From the NCBI GenBank assembly GCA_009668945.1, contig SBEH01000001.1, positions 367,776 to 431,775 of the forward strand: 64,000 nt of DNA. Direction: 5' to 3'. Positions 49,617 through 59,030 of the stretch are shown piece by piece (the first letter of the stretch is position 1; every line of letters starts with the position of its first letter). The notes under the pieces were generated by a model. The model saw nothing but the letters and a program-made list of their open reading frames with translations, searched no databases and was not told the DNA's origin. A program made the position numbers and the translations under genes. The stretch is from Actinomycetota bacterium (GTDB lineage: Bacteria > Actinomycetota > Coriobacteriia > Anaerosomatales > Anaerosomataceae).

Positions 49617-52265
49617 ATGGAGACAACGATGACGAGAACCTACCGGGTCGCGATCGAAGGCATGCACTGCCATGCCTGCGAGCGGCTCGTGACAGCAAGC
49701 ATCGGTGAGATGCCAGGCGTGACGGTGCTCTCCGCCGACGCACAGGGCGGCTTCGCGGTGATCGCTGCCGAGGCCGAGCCGGATACGGCCGCGATAGACG
49801 CTGCGATCCGCGCCGCCGGGTTCACGCCCGCTGGCGGAGCGGCGACGCTCGAGCCGTACGAGGGATCGGAGCCGGCCGACGGGGTCTGCGACACCGGCAC
49901 ATGCCCGGTCGTGCCCGGGAAGCCCGCCGAGGCCTTGATGGCCGCAAGCGCAGCTGCTGCCACCTCAAGCGCGACCTTCGGCATCATCGGTATGACGTGC
50001 TCGTCCTGCCAGGCGGTGATCGAGCGGACGCTGCAGCGGACGCCGGGTGTAGGCATCGCGGTCGTGAACCTCGCCGCCGAAACCGCGACCGTCACCTACG
50101 ACCCTCACATGCTCGGCGTGGACGACATCGTCGCTGCCGTTCGCGGTGCTGGCTACGACGCCGTGCCGCGGGCCGAGGATGCCGCCCCGGGCGCGGGGGA
50201 CGACGCGCAGCGCGAGGCGCAGCAGGCGCACATCGCGAAGGAGAAGCGGCTCTTCATCTTCTCGCTCGCGCTATCGCTGCCGCTGCTCCTCCTGATGATC
50301 CCGTCGGTGATGGAGTCGGTATCGCTTTCGGTCGCCACGTGGCTCGCGCAGACGTTCGGCGGCGCGTGGGACCCGATGATGGTATTCAAGTACATCGGCT
50401 TCGTGCTCGCCACGCCGGTACAGATCATCGCCGGCGGGCAGTTCTACCGCGGCTTCTACCACGCGCTGAAGCGCCGTACCGGCAACATGGACACGCTCAT
50501 CGCGATCGGCACCTCTTCGGCGTACTTCTACTCGCTTGCCGCGACGTTCATCCCCGCCTTCTCGATGGAACCCGTCTTCTACGAGACGGCCGCTCTGCTC
50601 ATCACCTTCGTGATCCTCGGCAAGCTCCTCGAGGCGCGCGCGAAGGGCAAGACGAGCGACGCCATCAAGAAGCTGATGGGCCTGGCCGCAAAGACCGCGC
50701 GCGTCGTGCGCGACGGCGCCGAGATCGACATCCCCGTCGAAGACGTCCTCGTGGGCGACATCATCGTGGTGCGCCCCGGCGAGAAGGTCCCGGTAGACGG
50801 CGTCGTTACAGAAGGCACGTCCGCGGTGGACGAGTCCATGCTCACCGGCGAGTCGATCCCCGTGGAGAAGCGTGAGGGCGACACCGTCATCGGCGCGACG
50901 CTGAACAAGCTCGGCTCGTTCCGGTTCCGCGCCACCAAGGTCGGCGCCGATACGGCGCTCGCCCAGATCGTGAAGCTCGTGGAGGAGGCGCAGGGCTCCA
51001 AGGCGCCGGTGCAGCGTTTCGCCGACCGTATCTCCGCGATCTTCGTGCCGGTCGTGGTCGCGCTTGCGGTGCTCACCTTCCTCGTGTGGCTGTTCGTGGC
51101 GCCGCGCTTCGTGGACCCGAGCATCTACATGGACGTCACGCCGTTCATCAAGGCCCTGCTCGCCGGCACCGCGGTCGTCGTGATCGCCTGCCCGTGCGCG
51201 CTCGGCCTCGCTACCCCAACGGCCATCATGGTCGGCACGGGCAAGGGCGCGGAGAACGGCATCCTCATCAAGAGCGGCGAAGCGCTCGAGACCGCCTACA
51301 AGATCAAGGCCATCGTCTTCGACAAGACCGGCACGCTGACACACGGCAAGCCGGTGGTGACCGATATCGAACTCGCCGAAGACCACGACCCCGAGCGGGT
51401 GTTCATGCTCGCCGCGGCGCTCGAGCGCGGCAGTGAGCATCCTCTGGCCGAAGCGATCGTCGCCCGCGCGAAGGAGCGCGAGATGCACCTGCCGGCCGTC
51501 GAGGAGTTCGCGGCGGTACCGGGGCACGGCGTCGAGGGACGCGTCGACGGCATGTGGGTCGCCTTCGGCAACCGCAGGCTCATGGCCCGCGAGGGCATCG
51601 AGATCTCGAAGCACGAGTCGCGCATCGAAGCGCTCGAGGCCGAGGGCAAGACCGTCATGCTCGTGGGCGTCAACAAGGCCAAGCTCGCCGGCATCATCGC
51701 GGTGGCCGACACCCTCAAGGCCGATTCGGCCGAGGCCGTCAGCCGGCTAGCGAAGATGGGCGTCGAAGTCTTCATGATCACAGGCGACAACCGGACGACG
51801 GCCGAGGCGATTGCCGCGCAGGCCGGCATTCCGGCCGACCACGTGCTCGCCGAGGTGCTTCCGGAGCACAAGGCCGAGGAGGTCGCAAAGCTCCAGGAAC
51901 GCGGGCTTGTGGTCGCAATGGTCGGCGACGGCATCAACGACACGCCAGCGCTCGCCCAGTCCGACATCGGCATCGCGATGGGCGCCGGCACCGATATCGC
52001 GATGGAGACCGGCGGCATCGTGCTCATCAAGAACGACCTGCGCGACGTGGTCACCGGCATCGAACTGTCGCGGGCCACTATCCGCAAGATCCGCCAGAAC
52101 TTCTTCTGGGCGCTCGGCTACAACTCGCTGGGCATCCCGGTTGCTGCACTCGGCCTGCTCAAGCCGGAACTCGCGGGCGCCGCGATGGCGCTTTCGAGCG
52201 TGAGCGTGGTGACGAGTTCACTCATGCTCCGCCGATTCCGCCCGAGCATGGCCAAGAACGCCTGA
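49617..52265 (+). CDS. copA: Copper-translocating P-type ATPase with two metal-binding domains
   Basis: CopA exports Cu+ using ATP. The protein has 882 aa. Two heavy-metal-associated domains carry GMHCHAC (C18, C21) and GMTCSSC (C128, C131), with an intervening CDTGTC pair (91-96). The eight-helix membrane domain has the CPC motif VIACPCALG (about 524-526). The phosphorylated Asp is in DKTGTLT (about 567), with SEHPLAEA and [10 protein letters not shown]. The ATG at 49617 or 49629 may be used; the latter has GGAGA 5 nt upstream. It is the fourth gene of the copper module. Confidence 0.95.
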   Translation: METTMTRTYRVAIEGMHCHACERLVTASIGEMPGVTVLSADAQGGFAVIAAEAEPDTAAIDAAIRAAGFTPAGGAATLEPYEGSEPADGVCDTGTCPVVPGKPAEALMAASAAAATSSATFGIIGMTCSSCQAVIERTLQRTPGVGIAVVNLAAETATVTYDPHMLGVDDIVAAVRGAGYDAVPRAEDAAPGAGDDAQREAQQAHIAKEKRLFIFSLALSLPLLLLMIPSVMESVSLSVATWLAQTFGGAWDPMMVFKYIGFVLATPVQIIAGGQFYRGFYHALKRRTGNMDTLIAIGTSSAYFYSLAATFIPAFSMEPVFYETAALLITFVILGKLLEARAKGKTSDAIKKLMGLAAKTARVVRDGAEIDIPVEDVLVGDIIVVRPGEKVPVDGVVTEGTSAVDESMLTGESIPVEKREGDTVIGATLNKLGSFRFRATKVGADTALAQIVKLVEEAQGSKAPVQRFADRISAIFVPVVVALAVLTFLVWLFVAPRFVDPSIYMDVTPFIKALLAGTAVVVIACPCALGLATPTAIMVGTGKGAENGILIKSGEALETAYKIKAIVFDKTGTLTHGKPVVTDIELAEDHDPERVFMLAAALERGSEHPLAEAIVARAKEREMHLPAVEEFAAVPGHGVEGRVDGMWVAFGNRRLMAREGIEISKHESRIEALEAEGKTVMLVGVNKAKLAGIIAVADTLKADSAEAVSRLAKMGVEVFMITGDNRTTAEAIAAQAGIPADHVLAEVLPEHKAEEVAKLQERGLVVAMVGDGINDTPALAQSDIGIAMGAGTDIAMETGGIVLIKNDLRDVVTGIELSRATIRKIRQNFFWALGYNSLGIPVAALGLLKPELAGAAMALSSVSVVTSSLMLRRFRPSMAKNA

Positions 52266-52318
52266 CCATACAGCACTGGAGCGCCGAGTGCGCTCCGCTC
52301 ACGAAAGGAAGAACGAAG

Positions 52319-53155
52319 ATGAAGACCGCACTGACCCGTACCGCACTTGCAGCCATACTCGCCGGCGCGCTTGCACTCGCAGGCTGCGTCGCGAACCCGG
52401 CCGACACGGAGACAAGCGATAACCCCGATGTCTGGGGCTATGTCGCCTCCGCCGACGCCGCCCAGCTCAAGCTTGCCGAAGAGCAGCTCGATGTCGACAC
52501 GCTCGTTGTGGACCGCGTGCTCGCCCCCGGCGACGCGTGGATCGTCGTGCACCTCGACGACAACGGCAAGCCCGGCATGCGCGTCGGTCTCGCCCACGTC
52601 GACAAGGGTGAGTCTACGGACGTGGAAGTCGAGCTTGAGGGCGTCACCACCGCCAACGTGATCGTGGCCGTACATGCCGACCGCGCTGAAGCCGGCGAGT
52701 TCGACTTCGACATGATGAACGCGAAGATGAGCCCCGACCGACCGTACTTCGTCGACGAGAAGGAGCTCGCCAAAGTCGTGACCGTGCGTGAGTTCGGCGT
52801 GAAGGCGGAGGACGGTACCGCCGCGATCGAGGTCGCTGACCAGGACGTCTCGACCGGGACGCTCACCGTGGATCGCGCATTGGCCCCCACGGATGGCTGG
52901 ATCGTCGTGCACCTCGACGATGAGGGCGCACCCGGCCAGCGCGTCGGCCTCCTCCGCATCCCCGCAGGCGAGTCCCTTGCGTCGATCGTGGAGCTCTACC
53001 CGATTCCGCTCACCGAGACACTCTTCGTGGCGGTGCATGCGGATCGCGGCGAGGCTGGCCTGTTCGAGTTCGACATGATGGACAAGATCAACTCGGCCGA
53101 CCAGCCGTTCTTCGTAGACGGCGAGGAAGTGGCCACAGCAGTCAACATCAAGTAG
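52319..53155 (+). CDS. Lipoprotein with two DUF7282-like repeats
   Basis: The protein has 278 aa. A signal peptide with lipobox LALAGC (Cys about 22) precedes two homologous domains of about 115 residues. Each contains the sequence WIVVHLDD, then a G-x-R-VGL segment, and an A..HADR-EAG-F-FDMM ending. A duplicated unit of this kind matches the DUF7282 repeat of extracytoplasmic lipoproteins. Function is unknown. It lies 53 bp after copA, with GAAAGGAAGAAC upstream of ATG 52319, and is the last gene of the copper module. The acidic Asp/His/Met content could suit metal handling, but no site is proven. Confidence 0.75.
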   Translation: MKTALTRTALAAILAGALALAGCVANPADTETSDNPDVWGYVASADAAQLKLAEEQLDVDTLVVDRVLAPGDAWIVVHLDDNGKPGMRVGLAHVDKGESTDVEVELEGVTTANVIVAVHADRAEAGEFDFDMMNAKMSPDRPYFVDEKELAKVVTVREFGVKAEDGTAAIEVADQDVSTGTLTVDRALAPTDGWIVVHLDDEGAPGQRVGLLRIPAGESLASIVELYPIPLTETLFVAVHADRGEAGLFEFDMMDKINSADQPFFVDGEEVATAVNIK

Positions 53156-53162
53156 CGAAGTA

Positions 53163-53246
53163 CGGCCGACGGGGTAGACAGCGCTTGCTGTCCTCGGCGC
53201 AAAGCCCGCGCCTGCGGAGGCTACGCGCATGTCTCCCCGTCGGCCG
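53163..53246. terminator. Long inverted repeat, likely bidirectional terminator
   Basis: CGGCCGACGGGG (53163-53174) pairs perfectly with CCCCGTCGGCCG (53235-53246). AGAC/GTCT extends the stem past a one-base bulge. The 51-nt interior has smaller hairpins (GGCGC/GCGCC). It fills the gap between convergent genes, with 7 bp to the left stop and 4 bp to the right. Confidence 0.55.
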
Positions 53247-53250
53247 CGTC

Positions 53251-53526
53251 CTACTCGTCCACCTTCAGTCTGAAGATCACGGTGTTCGCCGGATCGGGGC
53301 AGGACACGACCGCCTCACCTTCGGCTTCCCAGGGGAAGGTGCCGCCAAAGCGCAGTGGCTGGAGAAACGGCACCATCGCCGCGTACGCCCAGCCGCAGAT
53401 GCCCGTGGGCACGATGGCCGAGTCGACCTCCCAGGTGTCGCCGACGTGGTGCCCGACGTCGCAGGCGCCGCCCCGGATCTCGACGACCTCAATCGCCACG
53501 CGGTGTCCCTCTGGAGGCACGCTCAC
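53251..53526 (-). CDS. TIGR04076 family small protein
   Basis: The protein has 91 aa. It matches the TIGR04076 pattern: a leading strand, GHHVGDTWEVDSAIVPTGICGWAYAAMVPFL (Cys about 44), FGGTFPWE, and CPDPANTVIFRL (Cys about 76). Function is unknown. It is found in many anaerobes. A GTG at 53526 overlaps the stop of the AIM24-like gene by 4 bp. An internal GTG at 53499 has a better ribosome site (AGAGGGA), so the first nine residues may not be translated. The coupled arrangement suggests co-expression with the AIM24 protein. Confidence 0.8.
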   Translation of the reverse strand: MSVPPEGHRVAIEVVEIRGGACDVGHHVGDTWEVDSAIVPTGICGWAYAAMVPFLQPLRFGGTFPWEAEGEAVVSCPDPANTVIFRLKVDE

Positions 53527-54233
53527 GCGCCGCCGCTGCTGGCTGCCACGATCTCCTCGTACGGCTGCACGACGACGAAGCCCTGGCCGTCGAACCGCAT
53601 CTGGAACGTCTCACCGCTCGCCCTGCCGAGCATCGTCTTGAGGTTCACGTCGGCTTTGACCGAGGTCTGCAGAGCGTCGGACCACGCCACCGTCGCGTTC
53701 GGGTCGGTGAACAGCGGGGAGTTCGGCGCCACGCCGAGTACGAGCGGCCTGCCGTTCGTAGTGATGGCCACGTAGCCGGTGCCCGACAGCTTGAGACTGA
53801 ACAGCCCGCCTGCCATCATCCCGGCGCCGCCGGTGAAGACAATGTCCCAGGACAGGGTCTCCGAGTATGCCAGGCAGTCGCTGCCGTTCACGTAGATCGA
53901 CTCGTTCTCCAGGTATAGGATCGAGATCTCCTTGCCCTGGTCGGCACAGTACAGGATGCCGGAGCCGGTCACCTTGGTCGTAGCTGCACGCTCGCCCGTC
54001 GCCATCGTCTTGAGGAACTTCCCGGCACTCCCTGCTCCCGCGCGCTCGAAGGTCAGGTTGCCGTAGTAGGCCACCATCGCGCCGAGCTTCGTGAACACGT
54101 TGCCGCCCGCGAGGTGGATCTCAAGCATCTTCTTGCTCTCGAGCTGCCACGTCCCGCCCGTGTCCGTCTGCGCGTTCGCGCTCACGAACTCACCGAGCCT
54201 GGTGGCCACACCCGCGCCCACGCTGTCGCTCAT
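53523..54233 (-). CDS. AIM24 family protein
   Basis: This 236 aa beta-helical TRAP-like protein shows the AIM24 pattern: LESKKMLEIHLAGGNVFTKLGAMVAYYGNLTFE (in segments at about 30-62), GSGILYCAD and DGQGFVVVQPYE at the end. Bacterial members have unknown function; mitochondrial AIM24 affects cristae organisation. The ATG at 54233 follows GGGAGGA at 6 nt. The TIGR04076 gene is coupled to its stop. Confidence 0.88.
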   Translation of the reverse strand: MSDSVGAGVATRLGEFVSANAQTDTGGTWQLESKKMLEIHLAGGNVFTKLGAMVAYYGNLTFERAGAGSAGKFLKTMATGERAATTKVTGSGILYCADQGKEISILYLENESIYVNGSDCLAYSETLSWDIVFTGGAGMMAGGLFSLKLSGTGYVAITTNGRPLVLGVAPNSPLFTDPNATVAWSDALQTSVKADVNLKTMLGRASGETFQMRFDGQGFVVVQPYEEIVAASSGGA

Positions 54234-54378
54234 GGAAGTCCTCCCTCTGCTGGCCGATGAAGCCCGCCCGGTCGTGCGGGCGCTACGCTTGTTCTCCCCG
54301 TTCGCGCCACTGCAGCAACGCCCGCGTGCCGAATCGCGCACGGCGGTGATGCGCGGTCCCGCGCACCTTGCGCCCGCC

Positions 54379-55200
54379 TCACGCGCGAACGGGCAGCTCC
54401 ATCTGCACACGCGTGTACGCGATGCGGAACCCGGCCCGAAGCTGGTTGCGCTGGGACGTGCCCGAAGGCTCCGCTTCGATCACCGCGATCTCGCACCCGG
54501 CATCGGCGGCGTAGCGCAGCCGCTCGGCAAGGACCGATGTCTGCACGCCGCGCCCGCGCGCACGCGGGAGCGTCGAGTCGCCGTTGAACATCGCGACGCC
54601 GTCTGAGATGTTCAGCATCCCCGTACCCGACGGCTCGCCCTCGAGGTAGCCGATGAAGGGCAGCGCCGCAGCGCGAAGCGCGATGGAGCGCGCAAGCACG
54701 CGGTGGTCCTCGGTGGGCGACTCGTCAGTGAAGCCGCGCGCCTCGAGATCGGCCCAAAGTTCGCGTTCCTCGCTCGAGCTCGCAAGTCGCACCTCGACGC
54801 CATCGGCCAGAGGCGCGCTCAGGGCGGCCGGAAGCGGCTGGTACAGCACGGTCTCGAAGCCGGTAGCGACGAAGCCGGACTCGGCACACCACCGCAGCAG
54901 CGATGCGTCGGCATGCGGACACACGTCGATCTTGGCCTGCGCGCCGCGCTCGGCGAAGAAGGCGGACAGCGCTGCTACCTCTTCCTGCTCGACGAGTCCG
55001 TGAAGGCCGAGGCCGTACGCGCCGTTGACGACATTGCCGGGCGAAAACCACAGCGCAACGCCGCCGCCGACGTGGAAGCACTCGGCGTCAGGGTAGGTCT
55101 CCTGCCTGCGCGAGTCCTCGAGCCACGCACACATGTCGTCTACGCCCGCGCGCTCGATTCGGCGGGCGAGATCGGTTGTGGCGAGCGGGAACGGGAGCAT
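54379..55200 (-). CDS. GNAT N-acetyltransferase (two-domain)
   Basis: The protein has 273 aa. The N-terminal half (about 1-125) is a degenerate GNAT-like domain. The C-terminal half (about 130-270) is a complete one with LPRARGRGVQTSVLAERL (acetyl-CoA loop, about 212-229) and EAEPSGTSQRNQLRAGF (about 247-263). The substrate is unknown. The start ATG lies at 55200, 8 bp after the stop of the propeller-protein gene, so the two may be co-transcribed. The 145 bp between its stop and the AIM24 start show no clear feature. Confidence 0.85.
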   Translation of the reverse strand: MLPFPLATTDLARRIERAGVDDMCAWLEDSRRQETYPDAECFHVGGGVALWFSPGNVVNGAYGLGLHGLVEQEEVAALSAFFAERGAQAKIDVCPHADASLLRWCAESGFVATGFETVLYQPLPAALSAPLADGVEVRLASSSEERELWADLEARGFTDESPTEDHRVLARSIALRAAALPFIGYLEGEPSGTGMLNISDGVAMFNGDSTLPRARGRGVQTSVLAERLRYAADAGCEIAVIEAEPSGTSQRNQLRAGFRIAYTRVQMELPVRA

Positions 55201-55208
55201 GCGCCGCC

Positions 55209-56663
55209 TCAGTCGAAGAGTCCGGCCAACCAGCGGAAGAAGCCGGCGATCGCGTCACCGATGCGGTCCCAGAAGCTCGTACCGCTCGAGTCCGTCTCCG
55301 CGTCGCCTTCCAGCGCGCCGTTCCCGTCAACGACCGGTGTCCATGCCGGCTGAGACGCCACGCCGGATGCGTTCTCGGCGCAACGTCGCACGTACGCGCC
55401 GTCGATGCTGGCGACCCACACCTCACGCGTGGTCGCGCTGCCCGGCAACTCCCCGACGGGCAGGATCATCGCGTCGAACGCGACGTACCGGTTCTGGTTC
55501 GAGACGCTCAGGTTGGAGCACGTGTAGTCGGCGAGCATGGTCGGGCTCAGCTGGACCTCGACATCCATCTCGAGCCCTCGCGAGTACACCTGCTGACGCG
55601 TCTGCCAGCTCGCCTCTTCGATGCTTCCTCCCGTGTAGATGACGTGCGACCCGTCGAGCGACAGGCAGAACTCCGTCGCCAAGCCCGACACCACGACCGG
55701 TTCGGGCGAAGACCCGTCAGCGGCGACTTCGAAGACGTACCGGCTGTCGCTGCGCCGCCCCTGAAGGAAGTACACCTTGCTCCCGTCGGGTGAGAAGCGG
55801 TGATCGAGTATGTCCGAAGGACCCCCCATATCGTCGTCCGGACCGTAGGCGGTGAGCAGCCGCTCTGCCCCTCCGTCGGCCGGAGCGATCGCCAGCTGCT
55901 CCGGATCGCCGCCCTCCCCACCGCTGTCGGTCCACGTCCGGTAGAGCACTTCGGCGCCGTCGGGCGAGAAAAGCGGCTCGCGGCCGAGCCCGAGGTCCAC
56001 CGAGCCGCCGCCGATCGTCCCCACGGTCACGTACGGACGCGCCGAGTCCAGGTCCGTTGCCTCGGGAACCGCACGGACGTACGCGATCCGTGCGCCATCG
56101 GGAGACCAGGCCGGCTCCACGCCGCTGCCTACAAGCTCGCCGGTGCCGTCGAGTCCGACCACGTAGATGTCGCCGAACGCGGGCGCGCCCTCTGCGAGCA
56201 CCGTCAGCGCCAGCTGCTGACCGTCGGGCGACCATGCGGACTCCGGACAGTCCCACAGCGCCCCAGGAGTCTCACCACGCCCGCGGAACACCCCTCCACC
56301 GGCCGTCACCTGAACGGGGTTCAGCCCGTCGTTCCCGCAGATGAACAAGCGCTGCTCGCCAGTGGCGGTACTCCGCGCACCGACGAGCACGTGCGTCCCG
56401 TCAGGTGCCCACCAATGCGCCGCCACCACAAGCGGTGCGGTGAAGCCGGGGTCCTCGGCAGGAAGGGAGGCCGGATCCACGAGCACGGTGGCCGAGTCGC
56501 TGCCCGCGAGCGCCTGCTCGAGCGCACCGTCGCGGATGAACGTCACGTATTCGGGAAGCGGGACCAGCGCGTCCGCCATGCCGCCGCGCGAAGGCGAGAG
56601 CGCCAGGACCGAAATGCCGAGCGCCGCCGCACAGAGCGCCGCGCAGAACCTTCTGCCGCTCAT
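55209..56663 (-). CDS. Secreted TolB-like PD40 beta-propeller protein
   Basis: The protein has 484 aa. A signal peptide (about 1-32, AALCAAALGISVLALSPSRGG) precedes blades with the repeating pattern SPDGQQLALT / WSPDGARIAYV / FSPDGAEVLYR / FSPDGSKVYFL / LDGSHVIYT (about 90-430), then a short C-terminal tail (WDRIGDAIAGFFRWLAGLF) that may be amphipathic. It resembles the other propeller protein at 9760-10923. Function is unknown; TolB-like propellers mediate protein contacts. The ATG at 56663 follows GGAGGGGGAG. Confidence 0.78.
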   Translation of the reverse strand: MSGRRFCAALCAAALGISVLALSPSRGGMADALVPLPEYVTFIRDGALEQALAGSDSATVLVDPASLPAEDPGFTAPLVVAAHWWAPDGTHVLVGARSTATGEQRLFICGNDGLNPVQVTAGGGVFRGRGETPGALWDCPESAWSPDGQQLALTVLAEGAPAFGDIYVVGLDGTGELVGSGVEPAWSPDGARIAYVRAVPEATDLDSARPYVTVGTIGGGSVDLGLGREPLFSPDGAEVLYRTWTDSGGEGGDPEQLAIAPADGGAERLLTAYGPDDDMGGPSDILDHRFSPDGSKVYFLQGRRSDSRYVFEVAADGSSPEPVVVSGLATEFCLSLDGSHVIYTGGSIEEASWQTRQQVYSRGLEMDVEVQLSPTMLADYTCSNLSVSNQNRYVAFDAMILPVGELPGSATTREVWVASIDGAYVRRCAENASGVASQPAWTPVVDGNGALEGDAETDSSGTSFWDRIGDAIAGFFRWLAGLFD

Positions 56664-56741
56664 CGCTCCCCCTCCGACGCAGACCGTACACTCCGTTCGT
56701 ACCCGAGTAGGCAGCACGGCACTATGGTCGGATTCGGCCAG

Positions 56742-57989
56742 CTAGGCGGTAGATTCGGCCGCCTGCACCTGCGGTACCTTCCGCAGCACCACGCGCGCGG
56801 CGAAGATGAACACTCCCAGGAACGCCAGCGCCGCCGTGCGCCCCCATCCGAGCCCGTCGGTCACCAGCGCCCACACCAGCGGCCCGAGCACGGTCGCAAA
56901 TCGTCCGACGGTCGCGTACAGGCCGAAGAACTCGCCGAGCAGATGATCGGGCGCAAGCCGCGTCATCAGCACTCGGTCCGACGTCCAAGCCGCGCCGATC
57001 CCCGCGCCCCCGCCGACAGCCACGAGCCAGCCAATACTCTGCGTGTGTGTCAGCGCAGCGGTGATCGCCGCCGCAAGACCCAGAAGCTGAGCGTAGAGCG
57101 CCAGGTTGAGCACGTGTTTCGGCCCGATTCGGTCTACGAGACGCCCCGCGGCCACCGCACCGAGGCAGGCGGCGATGATGCCCAGGAGTGCCAGTGCATC
57201 CGTCTGCTTGTCCGAGAAGCCCATCTCGAGCTTCGCGAAGATGGCGTTGAACAGGAACACCGTGTTGATCGCGTCCGTGTAGAGGAACCGCCCGATGAGG
57301 AACCGCACGACCCCCGGGTAGCCTGTCGCCGCCTTCCAGGCCCGTACCATCGTTGCGGGCGAATCGAGGATGCCGGGAGGCCTGCCTTCGCGCCGCGACC
57401 GGGGCCGCTCGCGGATCCACAGGAACGCCGGCAGCGCGAAGACGAGGAATGCGAGAGCCAGCCACCGGAACACAGCCGCGTACCCCTCCCGCGGCAACAC
57501 GTACACGCCGATTCCGAGCGCAAGCGCCGAGCCGGTGTAGCCGATCGCAACGCCAAGGCCGGAGATCCGACCGGCCGTTGCCGGCGTGCTCACGTCGGGA
57601 AGCATCGCATCGTAGACGACCGTGCCGCAGTGGAAGCCGATGGTGCCGAGCGCGTAGAAGACGAGCGAGGAAACCACTCCCCAAGTGGCAAGCATCGCCG
57701 TGGCGCCCACGCAGAGCAGCGTCGATCCGATGAGATACGGTCTGCGCGTACCGTGATGGTCCGAGAGCGCGCCGATCCACGGACCCAGGATGATGACCGC
57801 GATCATCGCGACGACTATCGCCGCCGAAAGCTGCCAGTCCGCTCCGCCGCGGTCCTCGATGAGCCACGGACCGAAGTAGCGGCTTCCGACGCCCAGGGCG
57901 AACGTGGTGTTGGCGAGGTCGTAGAGCAGCCACGAGATCACACTGCCCCGCCCGGGGCGCCAGGCCCCCGGCACATCTGTCGGCTCCAC
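56742..57989 (-). CDS. MFS transporter (UMF1/Atg22-like)
   Basis: The protein has 415 aa with about twelve transmembrane helices. It opens ISWLLYDLANTTFALGV and has GALSDHHGTRRP (about 75-86) at the loop 2-3 position. The VISW.LYDLANT start is the mark of the UMF1 branch that includes vacuolar amino-acid effluxers. The substrate is unknown. The GTG at 57989 follows GAGAGGAG at good spacing. The in-frame upstream region overlaps the likely -10 (TACACT, about 58023-58028) and would not be translated. It is the first gene of the leftward group ending at 53251. Confidence 0.85.
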   Translation of the reverse strand: MEPTDVPGAWRPGRGSVISWLLYDLANTTFALGVGSRYFGPWLIEDRGGADWQLSAAIVVAMIAVIILGPWIGALSDHHGTRRPYLIGSTLLCVGATAMLATWGVVSSLVFYALGTIGFHCGTVVYDAMLPDVSTPATAGRISGLGVAIGYTGSALALGIGVYVLPREGYAAVFRWLALAFLVFALPAFLWIRERPRSRREGRPPGILDSPATMVRAWKAATGYPGVVRFLIGRFLYTDAINTVFLFNAIFAKLEMGFSDKQTDALALLGIIAACLGAVAAGRLVDRIGPKHVLNLALYAQLLGLAAAITAALTHTQSIGWLVAVGGGAGIGAAWTSDRVLMTRLAPDHLLGEFFGLYATVGRFATVLGPLVWALVTDGLGWGRTAALAFLGVFIFAARVVLRKVPQVQAAESTA

Positions 57990-58111
57990 CCGGCTCCTCT
58001 CGGCGGGTCGCACTATGCGACGAGTGTACCGTACCGCCCGCCGCTCTCTTGCCATAGAACGCTCCGGTTCGGGAACATAGCGACAAGACGGTTCTGATGA
58101 AGGGACACCCG

Positions 58112-58459
58112 ATGGACGCACGCGAAGCTATCGAGCAGTGGCGTGATTCGATTCCGCAGGACGAGCGGGCCGAGGCCACGGCCGGAGTCGCACTCGTGGG
58201 GGCCGGTCTGGTATTCGGGGCGTTCGCGATGCTGCGGGGCAGACGCGGCCTCTTCGCCTGGGCCCTGCCCGGGGCGCTGATCGCGGCCGGGATCGTCATG
58301 CTTTCCGACGTTGCGTGGGACACGCGCACCGAGCGGATCGCCGAGACCGAGGAGCTCATCTCCGCCGAGCTCGCATCTCTCGATCCCGTCGCTCGCGCCC
58401 AGGTCCTCAAGGGCGTCGGCGAACGGCAGGTCAAGTCGTTCATCCCGGGCCGCGGCTGA
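58112..58459 (+). CDS. Small two-helix membrane protein
   Basis: The protein has 115 aa. An acidic N-terminal helix (DAREAIEQWRDSIPQDERAEA) precedes two transmembrane segments (about 24-41 and 46-65) and a soluble C-terminal helix. I recognise no family. The ATG at 58112 has AAGGGA 6-7 nt upstream; the earlier ATG at 58097 has none. It is followed at 37 bp by a strong hairpin terminator. Divergent from the MFS gene, it stands alone. Confidence 0.6.
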   Translation: MDAREAIEQWRDSIPQDERAEATAGVALVGAGLVFGAFAMLRGRRGLFAWALPGALIAAGIVMLSDVAWDTRTERIAETEELISAELASLDPVARAQVLKGVGERQVKSFIPGRG

Positions 58460-58496
58460 GGCGTACGCTCGCGGCACTCGCGCGACTGGGGATGTG

Positions 58497-58532
58497 ACGC
58501 AGAAGGCCGCCCGGGTGGGCGGCCTTCTGCGT
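58497..58532 (+). terminator. Strong hairpin terminator
   Basis: ACGCAGAAGGCCGCCC pairs perfectly with its complement over 16 bp around a GGGT tetraloop. No U-run follows. It ends the small membrane-protein transcript. Confidence 0.75.
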
Positions 58533-59030
58533 GCGAAACGGTGCTTCTCGCTCCTTGCGGAACGCCCTGAGAATAGAGGTGTCCCGAGAGACCTCGCCTG
58601 CGAGATCCGCTAATCCGTAGCTTCCCGTTTCACACCTTTGGAGCCTGCGAGCCTCCAGCCAGCTTGCGCGAAGCCTTCCGCCTGCACACCCCGCCGGCAG
58701 CTACTGGTACGCTACCTTTCGCGGTTCGCCCGGTCCAACCTCTCGGGACAAGACAGAATGTACCCCTACCGGAATCGGTCCGCAAGACCGATTTTCGGAA
58801 TTCCTTCCCTTGTCGCTGAGCGGTTGCGATTCGTCGCTGAACGGTCGGTTCTGGAGGATAATCGGCTCACCGCGAGGACCGGCGGCGCGCTACACACGCC
58901 CCGGGGCGTTTGCGGCCCGCGAATCCGCACCGGCGTGCCCGACCGACCGGGCGAGGTTCCCCCAGACGCTGCGCGCAAGCGGTGTCAGACCGTATACTCG
59001 GACCACGCTATCCCTCGCAAGGAGCGCCTG
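58533..59030. other. 498-bp intergenic region without a supported gene
   Basis: No credible protein or tRNA was found here. It contains AATCGGTC-CGCAA-GACCGATT followed by TTTCGG (58773-58793 plus tail), a terminator-like hairpin. It also has a TATACT -10 (58993-58998) for the following gene. The base composition is less regular than coding DNA. A small RNA between the two is possible but unsupported. Confidence 0.5.

Noticed and set aside
51554-52318. N-terminal 255-codon extension of the lipoprotein ORF
   Set aside because: It overlaps copA in another frame. The lipoprotein signal with its lipobox and a proper ribosome site begin at 52319.
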